IMG/VR virus record: IMGVR_UViG_3300005617_000110
Coordinates: 1 to 21,845 of that record
DNA length: 21,845 nucleotides
DNA from: a virus
Direction: 5' to 3' (one strand)
Part shown: piece after piece, positions 21,096-21,845 of the stretch
Layout of the letters: each line of letters begins with the position of its first letter
Position numbering within the stretch: the stretch's first letter is position 1
Translations under genes and position numbers: made by a program
Notes under the pieces: generated by a model
Seen by the model: only the letters and a program-made list of their open reading frames with translations
The model's database searches: none
What the model was told of the DNA's origin: nothing

Positions 21096-21845
21096 ATGGC
21101 AGACGAAACGATACCTGGAATAAGCATACCGATTACGGCTGATTTTTCGGATCTTGACCGGAAGTTTTCCGATGCCATCTCAGACGCGCAGCAGCAGTCC
21201 AGTAAACTTGCGTCTGCGATTCAGGATGGTTTCCAGCCGCCGAATACCGACGCGCTATCTAACGCCATCGAAAACGTCGGGGATAAGGCCGCCAGCACAG
21301 GCAAGGCGGTTGATGATCTCGGAGCAAAGATCGCAGAACTGCTTTCCTCAGGTCAGGCGCAGAGCACCTCCGAAGCTCTGGCCATGGCCATCCAGCAGCT
21401 TGGCGAGAATAGCTCCACGGCGGCCAACCAACTCGCGCCACTATCGGCGGCAATCAGCCAAACCAACGATGCGGCGTCCACCGCAGCACCACAGATACAG
21501 GAAGTAGCGAAGGCTTCGCAGCAGGCGGGCGAGAGCGCGACTACAGCGAGCGGCGGTATCGGCTCAATGGTTACGTCGCTGCTGGCTATCGGCGGAATCA
21601 CTCTCAGCATCGAAGCGCTCGTGGAGTTGGGCAAGTCTGCTATCGAAGCATCCGACAAGTTGGATGATGCAGCCTATGCTATCGGTCGCCTGAATAAGGG
21701 CGCGATGGACGGCAAGACGGAGATTGCCGGACTACTCGCGGTCGCGCAGGATGAGGGGCTTTCATTTCCCGGACTCGTCACCGCAGCGCAGCATCTGGAA
21801 GTGCTTGGCGTTCACGGGCAAGATGCCATCGACACGTTGCAGAAG
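21096..21845 (+). CDS. Tape measure protein, N-terminal part
   Basis: The frame is open from ATG 21096 to the right edge, giving 250 residues so far. AAGG upstream serves as the ribosome binding site. The start (GISIPITADFSDLDRKFSDAI) is typical of tape measure proteins, followed by a long Ala/Ser/Gln-rich helical section likely to form coiled coil (SDAQQQSSKLASAIQDG and similar). A hydrophobic stretch, SMVTSLLAIGGITLSIEALVEL, lies near residues 160-181, then a globular-looking section (DEGLSFPGLVTAAQHLEVLG). The protein sets tail length and helps DNA entry. The remainder lies outside the window. Confidence 0.85.
   Translation, partial: MADETIPGISIPITADFSDLDRKFSDAISDAQQQSSKLASAIQDGFQPPNTDALSNAIENVGDKAASTGKAVDDLGAKIAELLSSGQAQSTSEALAMAIQQLGENSSTAANQLAPLSAAISQTNDAASTAAPQIQEVAKASQQAGESATTASGGIGSMVTSLLAIGGITLSIEALVELGKSAIEASDKLDDAAYAIGRLNKGAMDGKTEIAGLLAVAQDEGLSFPGLVTAAQHLEVLGVHGQDAIDTLQK

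Overview
This window reads as part of a tailed double-stranded DNA phage or prophage genome, most likely siphovirus-like. Portal, capsid protease/scaffold, decoration protein, major capsid, head-tail joining proteins, tail tube, tail-assembly chaperones and the start of a tape measure follow one another, with no sheath or baseplate gene seen. The sequence is GC-rich and almost completely coding; no gene-free stretch exceeds 300 bases. I cannot name the host. Signal peptides ending in Ala|Gln, a malectin domain and a tail-type cysteine module recall proteins I associate with Acidobacteriota and their phages, but that is a weak lean. No terminase, integrase, tRNA or CRISPR is visible.

Region 1 (1-8340, all + strand) is an unusually long cargo operon ahead of the portal. 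Almost every gene overlaps the next by 1-4 bases (ATGA, GTGA, TTGA, TGATG or TAATG). It encodes four glycosyltransferase-like proteins, two methyltransferases (one FkbM), a short-chain dehydrogenase, a Gfo/Idh/MocA oxidoreductase, small proteins of unknown role, a two-helix membrane protein and a free-standing HNH-type endonuclease. Together they look like a glycan-tailoring cassette carried by the phage. A 55-residue membrane protein (8379-8546) sits between this cassette and the portal.

Region 2 (8572-14695) starts with the portal, followed by a small AT-rich gene, a miniature Mu-F-like head morphogenesis domain and a zinc-ribbon protein. An HK97 gp10-like tail-completion gene then lies on the minus strand. 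Next comes a small structural-type protein and three consecutive proteins with N-terminal signal peptides: a cysteine-module protein, a glycine/serine-rich beta protein and a malectin-domain protein. The block ends with a tail-to-tail gene pair, the minus-strand member being a small zinc-finger protein.

Region 3 (14769-21845) is the structural core. The capsid protease has an in-frame internal start with a strong ribosome binding site, predicting a nested scaffold protein. The decoration protein, major capsid protein and a strong intrinsic terminator follow. A minus-strand HNH homing endonuclease gene is wedged in next. Then come the connector, head closure and tail terminator candidates, the tail tube, two tail-assembly chaperone frames joined by a likely -1 frameshift, and a tape measure cut by the window edge.

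The most interesting points are the phage-borne glycan cassette paired with a secreted malectin-type glycan binder, the Ala|Gln secretion trio, the displaced and inverted gp10-like gene, the nested scaffold start and the non-canonical frameshift site.
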